A stretch of 64,000 bases of DNA. Source: Pleodorina starrii (lineage: Eukaryota; Chlorophyta; Chlorophyceae; Chlamydomonadales; Volvocaceae). A model generated the notes under the pieces. It saw nothing but the letters and a program-made list of their open reading frames with translations. It ran no database searches and had not been told where the DNA came from. Numbering within the stretch: the first letter of the stretch is position 1; every line of letters begins with the position of its first letter. Location: positions 2,480,001 to 2,544,000 of the forward strand of contig BRXU01000018.1 in the NCBI GenBank assembly GCA_030267565.1, in the 5' to 3' direction. A program made the translations under genes and the position numbers. Positions 24,295-35,902 of the stretch are shown one piece after another.

Positions 24295-27200
24295 ATGGCA
24301 TCCGCGGAGACAAGCTCACTGCCCTGCGCACGGTGCGGATTGGCGGCCGGCGCAATCCGACGCATCGGTATGCTGCTACTCACAGTCAGGGCGAATCCAT
24401 CCTGATCTACTGCGGCTGACGTTCACAGATGCCAAGCGCCTGCAAAACTGCAATGCCCAAATTGCCTCAAGTTGGGGCTTCCGAAGGATGCGAGCGTTTT
24501 CTGCTCGCAGGAGTGCTTCAAGGTGTGTTGTTCTGAAGATAGAAGGGGGGATAATGGGGCTAGGATGGGTGGCAGCCTGCGGGGCACATGCAGGCAGCGT
24601 ACCAGCCAGCAGGGGTTGGAGGGGCTAGCTGGCGTGGGGCTATCTACCCAACCAGTCGCTACGTCGCATTTGCCTTAACCTTGCTCCTCCTTCCTGCCGT
24701 ATATGCCCGGATTAGCCATGTCCTGCGGGCTGGCCCGGGCGCCTGGTGGCACGTAGCAGCCGCCTGGTGCAGCGCGGCGAACAGATGCGGGTACCACGTA
24801 GCATTGACTACCGCCGCCAACACGCCCGCTCAGTTGCGCCAGGGCGTCGTCCCCGGCCGTGGCTGCCGTACCTAAACAGTACAGCCCACGTGACTGCCCC
24901 TGGGTCGGCTCCCTTCACCACATTCTTACCCGCACTCTGGATTCCTTGCCTCATGCCCTCGTGCCCTCCTGGTATACCCTCCGCGACCGCTCCTGGTTGA
25001 TCCTGTTCGTGGTGTCATGGACAAATCCCTGTTCTCTGCGCCCCCTCTGTTCCCTCCCCTCAGGCGGCCTGGCCGGAGCACAAAAAGGTGCACTCCCCGC
25101 CTGCGGACGCCTGGTTGTACTGCACCAAACGCGGCAAGGCGCGCAGTGACGCGATGCCCGACTTTGACTGGACGGGGCCGCTGAGGCCGCACCGCATCAG
25201 CCCCCGGAGAGAGGTGCGGGCCGGGCTGGGCTGGGCTGGGCTGGGCTGGGCTGGGCTGGGCTGGGCTGGGCTGGGCTGGGCTGGGCTGGGCTGGGCTGGG
25301 CTGGGCTGGGCTGGGCTGGGCTGGGCTGGGCTGGGCTGGGCTGGGCTGGGCTGGGCTGGGCTGGGCTGGGCTGGGCTGGGCTGGGCTGGGCTGGGCTGGG
25401 CTGGGCTGGGCTGGGCTGGGCTGGGCTGGGCTGGGCTGGGCTGGGCTGGGCTGGGCTGGGCTGGGCTGGGCTGGGCTGGGCTGGGCTGGGCTGGGCTGGG
25501 CTGGGCTGGGCTGGGCTGGGCTGGGCTGGGCTGGGCTGGGCTGGGCTGGGCTGGGCTGGGCTGGGCTGGGCTGGGCTGGGCTGGGCTGGGCTGGGCTGGG
25601 CTGGGCTGGGCTGGGCTGGGCTGGGCTGGGCTGGGCTGGGCTGGGCTGGGCTGGGCTGGGCTGGGCTGGGCTGGGCTGGGCTGGGCTGGGCTGGGCTGGG
25701 CTGGGCTGGGCGGGGCTGGGCTGGGCGGGGCTGGGCTGGGCCGGGCCGGGCCGGGCCGGGCCGGGCCGGGCCGGGCCGGGCCGGGCCGGGCCGGGCCGGG
25801 CCGGGCCGGGCCGGGCCGGGCCGGGCCGGGCCGGGCCGGGCTGGGCTGGGCTGGGCTGGGCTGGGCTGGGCCGGGCCGGGCCGGGCCGGGCCGGGCCGGG
25901 CGGGGCGGGGCGGGGCGGGGCGGGGCGGGGAAGGGAGGGGAGGCCGACCGCGCGACCTGACCGGTGGGAGCGAGGGCCGTGTCAGCGGCTGTGTATGCGC
26001 GGACGGATTCGAACGGGGGGAGTGCGCGCGCTGCCACGGGCCGCGTGTGCGTACCCAGTGGGCTTTGGGAGGGCGAGGGCCTCGTGGGGGGGGGGGAGCG
26101 CTGCGGAGGCCTGCTCGCTCGCTCGCGTGCCTCGCCGGTGCTGGAGGGGGTGTCTGTGAGGTGCCGGGAGGTCCTGCGGGCGGGCGGGTGGTGGCTCGGG
26201 GATTGAGTTCGGGGGGGCGCTGCGGTGGTGGTGGTGGTGGTGGTGGTGCTGCGCTGCATCTCCCGCGGGTGGGGCAGCGGGGATAGCACGACTGGGGGCG
26301 GGGCGGGGCGGGGCGGCGGCATCCGGCATCATTGGGCGTCATCAGCACCAACACCACACCAACAGTAACAGGGCACCGGAGCAGCACCCCACCCGGTCGT
26401 GTGGATTGTTGGCGGGGGGGGCAGGGAGGGCAGCAGCGGTTCTCCTCTCCCATGGGCGGGGGGCGGGGCGGGGCGGGGCGGGGCGAGATGGACATCGACA
26501 TGCTCACCTGTGGGCGGGGGGAGGGTCGCAGCCTCCGCAGGAATGGATGGTCCGACTCCCCGGATGGATGGATGGATGGATCCCGTAGCTGGGCGGGCGG
26601 GCATGAGCTCCCCGACCCTCCTCCCCACTTGTTGGACTCCATCGGACCTACCTAGGGGGGTATGTCCGTGTGTGGTCCCCACGTCCCCTCGCCTCCCCTC
26701 ACCCGGTCCGCCCCCGCCCCCCCCCCCGCCCCCTCCCTGCAGGTCCCCGACTCCATCCCCAAGCCCGACTACTTCAAGGATGGCTTCCCCTACAAGGAGC
26801 AGGAGAGCAGGCAGCAGCAAATAGGTGGGGGGGTGGGGGGGGGCATGCGGGTGGAGGGGGAGAGGTGGGGTGGTGGTGTGCGGGGGAGCCGGGGGGGGGG
26901 GGGGCTGTTAGAAGTGGGTTGGAGGAAGGGTTCTGGAATGCCCAGCATTGCAGTGTCCACCACACCCCGAGGAAGCCGAACCCGGCACGAGGCAGCGGGG
27001 GGCGGGTGGGATGGATGGATTACGAAACGGGGAGGGGTTCCCTAAGCAACCCCTATTGCCATCACGAACCTACATCCGCGACCACCCGCACTCGGGCCCC
27101 CTATGCCACCTGATCTGATCTGATCTGATCTGATATGGCCGCTCTCTACTCCCCGCTCGCTGGTCTTGACTCGCCGGCCTCACTTGCCCCCCCCCCGCCC

Positions 27201-30200
27201 CGGTTGGATACCGGTCGGGCTCCATTACTTCTGGGCACCGTCCGGGGGGGGTTATCCACGTATAGGCCGAAGCCCGTGAACGGTAAAGTAACAGAGGAAG
27301 GCCGTCTCGTCTGGAAAAGAACAGCGGGGTAAAAGCGGGCAACCTGAGGTTTGGGGGGCCCTGGGGGGGGCCCCGGCCACGTGAGTCGGAACCGGCCCGG
27401 ATCGCGGAGGGTGCAAGGGGAGGGCAGTAGGCAGCGACAGGACGGGACCGGGGGTACTGCGGGTTGGCCAGCTCCGCTGAATGCAGCCGGACAGGACACG
27501 TCATTCGGTGCGCAGGTCCGCCCCCCTCGACCTTGCCCCCCCATTACCCCCCGGGGCTCCAGGGGCTTGCGCTGCACTCAAGAGCACACCGCCCGGGGCC
27601 TGCCTTGGGCTTACCGTGTTCCCTACCTTGCGGGGGGAGGGTGGGGGGTGGCCCACGGCAGCTAGGATGCCGCGAATGGATGAGTAAGCGGTTGGGACGT
27701 CATCCTGATCCGCAGCTGATATGCTTCCAGCAGCGGCAAGGCCCTCTTGCTCCTCGTGCGGGAAGCGGACGATCCCAAGCGCCCCCGCTCCCACTTCCCT
27801 TCCCTCGCGTACCCGTCTCATCTATCTCGCCTTCTCGCCCATCATTTATTTCCCTACGCACGTAACTACCGTTCACGGGCTCCGGCCCATCCCTGCCCCC
27901 CTCCCCCCCACTGACCCCTCCCCCCCACTGCAGTTCCCATCCGCGGTCCTGACGACACGGCGGGTATCCGGGCCGCCTGCCGCATCGGTCGGGAGGTACT
28001 GGACCTGGCGGCGGCGGCAGCGAAGCCGGGTAGGGGCGGGGGGGTGGGGTGGTGAGGGTAGGGGGGTGAGGGTAGGGGGGGTGAAAACTGGGGGACGGGG
28101 TGAGGCAGGGTGGTGAGAACAGCCTGGCCGGGGTGATCTCTGTGTGTGTGTGTGTGTGTGGTTTTAGCCACTTAGCTGTTCGCGCTGCTGTCACGTCACA
28201 TCACATCACATGGGGTCACATGGGGTCACATGGTCGGTACCTGCACTGCACTGCACTGACGGGGGGGAGGGGTACCAGGCCAGGGTCTGTGGTTCGCCAT
28301 GTGTGTGTATGTGTGTGTGTGTGGGTTTCGGAGCAGGTGCCGAGGCTGCATCGCTGGGCTGCATCCTCCTCCCTCCCCCTCCCCCTTCCTCCCCCCCCCC
28401 GCAGGTGTTACCACTGACGAGTTGGACCGCATCGTGCACGAGGCCATGATTGAGCGGGGGGCCTACCCCTCTCCCCTCAACTACTTCAACTTTCCAAAGT
28501 CAGTGTGCACGTCCATAAACGAGGTGAGAGAGGGGGGGGTCCGGGAGGGGAGGTTGAAGAGTGGGTGTGCAAGGATGAAACAAGAAGCCCCGCGGACGAT
28601 TTAGCCCTCCTCCGGGAGGGGAGGGGAGGGGAGGGGAGGGGAGGGGAGGGGAGGGGAGGGGAGGGGAGGGGAGGGGAGGGGAGGGGAGGGGAGGGGAGGG
28701 GAGGGGAGGGGAGGGGAGGGGAGGGGAGGGGAGGGGAGGGGAGGGGAGGGGAGGGGAGGGGAGGGGAGGGGAGGGGAGGGGAGGGGAGGGGAGGGGAGGG
28801 GAGGGGAAGGGAGGGGAGGGGAGGGGAGGGGAGGGGAGGGGAGGGGAGGGGAGGGGAGGGGAGGGGAGGGGAGGGGAGGGGAGGGGAGGGGAGGGGAGGG
28901 GAGGGGAGGGGAGGGGAGGGGAGGGGAGGGGAGGGGAGGGGAGGGGAGGGGAGGGGAGGGGAGGGGAGGGGAGGGGAGGGGAGGGGAGGGGAGGGAGGGG
29001 AGGGGAGGGGAGGGGAGGGGAGGGGAGGGGAGGGGAGGGGAGGGGAGGGGAGGGGAGGGGAGGGGAGGGGAGGGGAGGGGAGGGGAGGGGAGGGGAGGGG
29101 AGGGGAGGGGAGGGGAGGGGAGGGGAGGGGAGGGGAGGGGAGGGGAGGGGAGGGGAGGGGAGGGGAGGGGAGGGGAGGGGAGGGGAGGGGAGGGGAGGGG
29201 AGGGGAGGGGAGGGGAGGGGAGGGGAGGGGAGGGGAGGGGAGGGGAGGGGAGGGGAGGGGAGGGGAGGGGAGGGGAGGGGAGGGGAGGGGAGGGGAGGGG
29301 AGGGGAGGGGAGGGGAGGGGAGGGGAGGGGAGGGGAGGGGAGGGGAGGGGAGGGGAGGGGAGGGGAGGGGAGGGGAGGGGAGGGGAGGGGAGGGGAGGGG
29401 AGGGGAGGGGAGGGGAGGGGAGGGGAGGGGAGGGGAGGGGAGGGGAGGGGAGGGGAGGGGAGGGGAGGGGAGGGGAGGGGAGGGGAGGGGAGGGGAGGGG
29501 AGGGGAGGGGAGGGGAGGGGAGGGGAGGGGGCACTGGGAGGCAGGGGAGGGACTGGAGGTCGGCGGGTTGAAGTGCGGTAGGTAGCGATGCGGTGTGGCC
29601 ACTTGAGGGGGGGGGCTGTGGACGACCGCGAGGCTTCTCCGCTCACCCTGGGGGCCAGGGGGGCGCAGCGTTCCGCAACGGCGGAATCACACCACGCATG
29701 GGTTTCTACAGATTCGTCCAGTTAGCCAGCCAGCCAGTCAGTCAGTCAGTCAGTCAGTCAGTCAGTCAGTCAGTCAGTCAGTCAGTCAGTCAGTCAGTCA
29801 GTCAGTCAGTCAGTCAGTCAGTCGGGAGGCGCCTCAGCAGTGAAGTGGTGAAGTACACCGCTGCTGGTGAGGCGCGGGCGCAAGGTGCACCGCATACCGC
29901 ATACCTCACCAGCCCTACCGGCACACCCGCTGGCCGGCCGCGCATACCGCTTCAGTGTCCGGGCGTACCAAGGTATTGATGGACGAATCGACCGCCACAC
30001 ATAGTCGTGAAGTCTTTGTCGGTTGTCTCCTGCGGGCCACCCATACCCGAGCCCTTTGGGTCTGGGTTGCGCCTCCTGGGTGGTGGCAGCTGGTGTGGCC
30101 AAAGCTCCGCCCCAACGGCGGTGGCGGTGCCCTCACGGCCGCTCCTCTCGTGCGACCCGGTGTGCTCCCACACGTCCTTCCCCACCCCACCTCCCCCGCC

Positions 30201-32012
30201 TCGCCCCCGCCTCGCCCCGCTCCTCCCCCCCACCCCCCCCACCTCACCCGCACGTTGATCATGCAGGTGATTTGTCACGGTATACCTGACGCCCGGGAGC
30301 TGCAGGACGGGGACATACTCAACATCGACGTCACCGCCTACTTCCAGGGGTGGGTGGGGGGGTGGGGAGGGCCGCGTAGGGTTGCTCGGCACTGCACGGC
30401 ACTGGCGCCGGGAACCCGGGAGCCAACGCGACTGACTGCGCGGCTGTGGGGAGGGAGGGAGGGAGGGGGGACACGGGCGGGTTGGGCAGGTTGTGCGGCA
30501 GGAGGTGGGCTGTGTGCTCTGGGGCTCCGTGACGATGGGGCTCCGGCTCTCCACTGGCGGATCATTCTACCGATGTGTGTGAGTGTTGGAGATATGTGTT
30601 GGAGATACCGTATGTGTTGGGGGGTGTCCTGTGCTGCTCCGCCAACCTGCCAACCGCATGGGGGACCACAGCCGTCCGTGGCCGGGGCTGTTTGGCGCAG
30701 TCACCTGCACCGGGGCCGCTGCCACTGCTCCCCCATGTTCGCATCGGCACCCTCCGCCTCCTCCGGCCCCCCGCACGCACGCACGCGCATGTCCGTTAGG
30801 CAGGACAGGACAGGACAGCGTAGGCACGACGGAAGCCCCCGCGAGCGATGTCCGGCCCCCCTCCTTCCCCAACGTCTGCTTTTGAAACCCTTTGTGACCC
30901 GCCCCCCCCTCTCACACATCCCCCGGTGCGCCCTGCCTCCTCTCTTGCCCGCTCTGCCTACCTACCCCTGCCTGCCTCCCTGCCTCCCCCGCAGCTTCCA
31001 CGGCGACCTGAACGAGACCATTTGCGTTGGCAATGTCGACGAGGAGGGCAAGCAGCTGATCAAGGTGACACACGACGCGCTGATGAAGGCCATCGCCGCC
31101 TGCAAGCCCGGAGTGAGGTACAGGGACGTGGGGGACATCATCACTAAGCACGCGGCGGCGCACGGGTGAGTGAGTGAGTGAGTGAGTGCGTGAGTGAGTG
31201 AGTGAGTGGCCGCGATAGGGGCGGGAGAGGGCGGGGGATGGGGCGGGGCGGGAGAAGACAGTGGTTCTGGAACATGAACATAATCCCGAAGGCACCCAGG
31301 AAGGGCCTGGACGCCTTCCCGGTTGAGGGTCCAGTGCTGCCGTCGGAGTGCCGTTTTCGGGGGGCTGGAGTGCGTTGCCGTCCCTGGTACGTCAGCTCAC
31401 AGCGCCGTCCTGGAAACAGCGACGGCCTGGCATATTGTACACCAGCTGCTGCCACCACCTCGTCCGGCAGCCCTCGACTGAATCTGTCTGTCTGTCTGCC
31501 TCAGCGCAACACCGCAAGAGCGCCGTACTGCTACTGCTCTCGACGTCTCCTGCAGCTCCCCGACCCGACCGGCCCAATGAAACCTCCCTCCCCCCCTTCA
31601 TCCCTCTCTGCTGTCTCCCGCATCCTGACCCGCCTGTCCTCTCCCCTCCTCTCCTCACCCCCTCCCTGAACCCCCACCCCTAAACCCCCCTCCCCCGCCT
31701 CACAGGTTCCAGGTGGTCAAGTCGTACTGCGGCCACGGCATCGGCGACCTGTTCCACTGCGCCCCCAACGTGCCCCACTACGCGCACAACAAGGCGGTGG
31801 GCATCATGAAGGAGGGACACGTCTTCACCATCGAGCCCATGATCAACGTCGGCTCCTGGCGCGACCGCACCTGGCCGGACGGCTGGACGGCGGTCACGGA
31901 CGACGGCAAGCGCAGTGCGCAGTTTGAGCACACGCTGGTCATCACCAAGGACGGATGCGAGGTGCTCACGCGCAGACTGGAAACGTCGCCGCCGCTGTGG
32001 TGGGAGGCATAG
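24295..32012 (+). CDS. MAP1: Methionine aminopeptidase 1 (type I, zinc-finger form), 379 aa, 9 exons
   Basis: Exons: 24295-24332, 24429-24522, 25064-25213, 26743-26824, 27934-28029, 28405-28523, 30267-30349, 30995-31165 and 31706-32012. They total 1,140 nt and all are GT-AG in phase. The enzyme removes the initiator methionine from nascent proteins in the cytosol. The N-terminus holds the ribosome-associated Cys/His zinc region: [15 protein letters not shown], then FCSQECFK and WPEHKKVH. The pita-bread catalytic domain keeps all five metal ligands, D214, D225, H288, E321 and E352, plus the substrate-binding H197. The spacing (17, 11, 63, 33, 31) is the same as I recall for the human enzyme, which strongly supports the model. 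Length is close to the human 386 aa. Introns make up most of the gene, and two hold huge G-rich arrays. I found no TGTAA close downstream. Confidence 0.95.
25218..25930 (+). repeat. (GGGCT)n/(GGGCC)n/(GGGCG)n pentanucleotide array in MAP1 intron 3
   Basis: About 710 bp are built of five-base units. A GGGCT block of some 95-100 units is followed by mixed GGGCG/GGGCT, a GGGCC block, a short GGGCT block, GGGCC again and finally GGGCG. The G-rich strand is the sense strand of the gene, so the pre-mRNA could form G-quadruplexes. Open frames here encode only simple repeats. Confidence 0.95.
27111..27135 (+). repeat. (TGATC)n microsatellite in MAP1 intron 4
   Basis: Five tandem TGATC units. Confidence 0.85.
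28614..29530 (+). repeat. (GGGGA)n pentanucleotide array in MAP1 intron 6
   Basis: About 915 bp and some 180 units are almost pure. I see only one A-for-G variant near 28,807 and one four-base unit near 28,993 that shifts the phase. The G-rich strand is again the sense strand. Confidence 0.95.
29725..29823 (+). repeat. (CAGT)n tetranucleotide repeat in MAP1 intron 6
   Basis: About 100 bp start with GCCA units and turn into uninterrupted CAGT units. Confidence 0.95.
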
Positions 32013-33430
32013 GCGGGGGCGGGGGCGGGGGCGGGGAGCGGTAGGGCTAGGGCGGATGGGGGAGGGAGGGAGCAGTAGGGCTGGGGCGGATGGGGGAAGA
32101 GGTGTGCGGTAGAGTGCGCGATGTGTTGCGGAGTGGGTGGGGTTCGTGGGGCGCGCTCGTCGTTGGCCGCGGCGATGTGGTTGGGGTGCTGTGCAGTGCA
32201 GGTGAATGTGGTGTATGTGCGGATGTGGGGTAACGGGGAAAAGCGGATGACTTGGTTGGGTTGGAGGAGGGTGTTTTGCGTTGCGGCGCTGCGGCGTGGT
32301 GTGGTAAATGCACAGTCGCGTGGGAGAGGCAGTACGGTCTTGCGGCGTCCGGGCTCTAAATGTTATGAGCTGGCGGCGGCGGCCTGTCAATGTGCGGTTC
32401 ATGTCAGCGGCAGGTTAGCCCCGGGGTTCCGGTTGTCCTGCTGTGTGCCCTCATGGACGTACGTACGTACCCCGGATGCGAAACTTGCACTGCGCTGACC
32501 TCGCCGGTGGTTCCGGTGGCACCGATGGACGACCGCGGCAAGCAAGCAAGCAAGGCGCGCACCCTGGACTCTGGACGCTGGGTTGCAGCTGCCTGCCTGA
32601 CTGCCTGCGGATGCTCCCTTCCTTTTGTCCGTTGCGTCTATGCTTTGGGGCTGCACCCACATGTCGACAGCCCGATTCGACCTGAAGTATTGTGCATTGG
32701 TACGGCACATGTACGATGCAGTACATGACCACATGTGTCACGGGAGCGTCCATATGACGGCGGGCAGCTGGAGGGGGGAGTGAGACCCCATCTGTAGTGG
32801 GGAGTGGGAGTGGGTGGGAGGGGCAGTTGCGGTGCTGCGGCCGCACATCACATCACATCCGAATCAGCGCAACCAAGTGCGGAGGCGACCCCTTCACCGG
32901 AGCGCGCCCCCTGAAGGGTGAAAGGCTGCGGCCGCGACCTGGGGCCGGGCCGGGCCATTCAGCGGCAGCACGGCGCAGATGCCTCAGCGCTCGGCCTCCG
33001 CGGGCGGCGGGCTGGTTCAGGGGATCACAAGCACAAGCAACCGCTGTATTGGCGGGCGAAGCTTGTTTTGGAGTGAACTTCTTCGCCTTCTTGCTGCTCT
33101 TGATGACTTTGACGATTCTGTCGTCGTGCCGCCTGGCGTTCATCATGAGACGGCTGAGCTGCAGGCGATGCGTTTGTGGGGCGCACTACGTCAACTACCG
33201 TGGCTTCCTGCGCCCATGCTGTGATGGGGCGCTTTCCATCTGCCTGTCACCTGTCTATCACCTGTCCGTGTGCTGAATCGCGAGCGTAACGGCAGAACGT
33301 GGGCTGTTGCCCTCACCGACCAGGCCTGCACACACACGCACAGGGACTGGCCCTCCCGTTCGCAGCCGCACTGCGGAACCCGTCCGTCCGTCCGGTCGCC
33401 TCTTCCCCCCTCCCCTCCCCTCCCCGGTGC
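32013..33430. other. Region downstream of MAP1 without a supported gene
   Basis: This contains the presumed MAP1 3' UTR and G-rich DNA. A minus-strand frame at 33,146-32,853 is rich in K and R near its start, but I could not connect it to a gene. Confidence 0.4.
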
Positions 33431-33650
33431 AGCGCTACCATTGAACAACTCTTCAGTTGTCGCCTCCTCGCGGCCCTGCTTGATGCCGTTTGGTCGGTAG
33501 GGTCGGTGGGACCCCGGGCAGGGTGGGGGGGGGGCACGAACCAGAAGCCAGTGCCAATGCCAATGCACCGCCGTGCCGCGCGCATCGCCAACGAGGTCGA
33601 TGATGCGGAAGTACGGGGACTACGGGTAGCCAGCGTGCAGGATTGCCATG
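33431..33650 (-). other. Possible minus-strand exons of an unidentified gene
   Basis: At 33619-33569 a 51-nt frame reads SPYFRIIDLVGDARGTA, between a TACCCGTAG acceptor and a GTGCAT donor. A second segment ending at 33,439 (GTAGCG donor) reads GREEATTEELFN. Both have coding-like composition. They could not be joined into a gene, and the minus-strand TGTAA at 33,877-33,873 lies upstream of them, so they may be chance or remnants. Confidence 0.2.
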
Positions 33651-35070
33651 TTGCCCTGTTGCTCGGGCCATGCGTGCTTTTCTCACTGCCCCAGCGGCGG
33701 GCGACAGCTGGGCGCATCTGGGCGGTTATGGACCGGTGGGTACCAGCAACTAAACCCTCGCTACGCAGCCGTGCAGCCGCTGCCACCCACCGTATCCCGC
33801 TGGTCGGATGTAGTGACGAGCGGGCCAGAGGCGTGGAGGGGGGGGGCAAGGCACGTAGATACCGTGCGTGGGTTACAACGCATAACAAATTGCACGCCAT
33901 GCCACTGACCGCCTCAGCAGCCTCAACAGCCGCCGACGTCTTAACAGTCCACGAGCAGCAGCTGCACGTGTCCAGGGACGACGTCGGAGCCACCTTCGCT
34001 TAACACGCCTCTCAACGGTCACATCGCATCATCCCGATTAGAAACGCGGGGTACAGGTACAAGGGCCTTGTCAGCAACCGGATCTGCAACCAAACATCCG
34101 CCCCTGTCTTCCTTTCCTGTCATTCTGCCATATTGGTCCCATTTGTCCCGCTCTGACCCCACTCACTGATACACTGGACCCGTCCCGGCGCAGCGCAGCG
34201 CCTCCAGGACGTCCTCACACATGACACATGACTTGCACCGTACAAGGACAAGGACAAGGGTGCCCCTCGTGATGAGGCCCTTCGGGAGGGAGGGCGGGTC
34301 GCCACGGGCCTGCCCCTTTTGCTGCACTGCACGGCAGTGCACTGCACTGAACCCACGAACGCCAACATCCTCCTCCCTTGGAAAACAATTAAGTCGCACC
34401 CACCGACATGCCAGGCAGGCAGGCAGGCACGCAGGCAGGAATAACCAACTAATAAAAACACAAATGCGGGAGTATTGCGGGCAATCCCCCACGGGCGCTC
34501 CCAGCTCCCCAGCTCGCCGCTCCCCACACCCACGAGCTCCTGTCCGCCAGGGGAAGGAGAAGGGGGCGGGGAAGGGTGCAGCCAAAGTCCGCCCAAGATA
34601 AGAATTGGGCGGACTCTGGGACACGACCTGGAGCCAAGTATGAGTCTTGTGCTGGAATATAAACGTTAGCCTTATTCGGCCGCAGAACGCGCGCAATCGT
34701 GCAACTGCTGGTGCGTTGTTGCAGTGCCGGCTTACCGGTGTCGTCCATGGCCAACCGCCAACGGCCAACAGACATGTAGACAAATCCAACACGGGGTACA
34801 CGCCACGCCGCGGATGTTGCACTTATGCGTGGCCAGCGCAAATGTTGCGGGCCCAGTTACCATCGCGGCGGTCAAGCGCAGCTAAATAAAGAACAGCATG
34901 AACATCCATGAACGAACGCTGCGACGCACAATGCAAAGCAGTACAGCGTTACTTCGCCGCCCCAGCTCACAGCAGCAAACAGCAGCCTCCTGCGCGACAC
35001 CCATCAGCAACCGAAGTAGCACCGTCTGCAGGGGCCCGTGCCGAGAGGACAAGGCTGCTGCAGCAGGCCC
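33651..35070. other. Intergenic stretch without a supported gene
   Basis: I see no coding pattern with splice signals here. A minus-strand TGTAA lies at 33,877-33,873. Short direct repeats such as GGCA units occur near 34,410-34,440. Confidence 0.4.
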
Positions 35071-35082
35071 TCTGACACAATA

Positions 35083-35087
35083 TTACA
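35083..35087 (-). terminator. TGTAA polyadenylation signal, candidate for the coiled-coil protein gene
   Basis: This is the first minus-strand TGTAA after the stop at 35,903, about 815 nt downstream, which is a plausible 3' UTR length for this kind of genome. Confidence 0.4.
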
Positions 35088-35902
35088 CACTGTACTGCAG
35101 CAACGGAGCAATGGGGCTACCGACAGGCTGCACCCCAAACCCAAATGCCAAATGCCGCACAAAAGAACCCAAAAGAGCACACCCGAACACTTGCGGTCGG
35201 CAGCTGTGCACTGCTGATATTTTTATATGCTCAACGACCCTGTCTGTTAACGCATAGCTGTATTTACCGTTACCTGCAACCAAGAACGCAAAACCACATC
35301 CAGCAGTGACGCAGTGCAGGACGCGGCATGGCAGTGAAGGTGCCACGCACAGACTGGCCCACACAGACTGGCCCACACAGGCGACGTGCGTCAATATTGA
35401 GCAGCGGCCTCCTCCCCCTAACCCCGGCGAACACTAAGACGCCCTTTTCGTGCCCCAACCTAAACCCCCACAGGACGCTCTGAAGTTCCACGGGACGCTC
35501 TGATTTCCTAGGATAGGTAGTCCATACGACCACTGCACAACAGACCGCCCTCCCGGTCCTCATCCGCTTCCAGGCCCCCCCACATGGGAGGGGGAGGGGG
35601 AGGGGGAGGGGCTGCCCCCAAAGGTCACCGCTACACACTGGCGCGGACGCAGCTCCCCCCACCCCCCCACCGCCGCCTCCGCGCCATCGCCGTCGCTGCC
35701 ATTTTGTGGCGCGCCGCGGCCCTTTCCCGCCATCGACGCCGTGGGCGCAGCACCACCGCCGCTGGCACATGCCCCCGTGACAGCCGTTGCGTCTGCTACA
35801 CCGGCCAGCAAGCGCTGCGGGCCAGGCTGCTGCAGCCCGACCCGCCGGCTCCCTGGCTGGGGCCAGGGCCGGTCCGTGACCCTAATCAGCCGCAGCCCGG
35901 GC

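Noticed and set aside
25060..26642. Long frames encoding Ser-Pro-Ala-Gln or Gly-Trp-Ala-Leu repeats on both strands
   Set aside because: They are translations of the (GGGCT)n array in a MAP1 intron. They have no non-repeat coding part and the MAP1 model splices across them.
28486..29646. Frames of 330-390 codons of Pro-Leu-Pro-Ser-Pro or Gly-Glu-Gly-Arg-Gly repeats
   Set aside because: Direct translation of the (GGGGA)n array; any frame is open in such a repeat.
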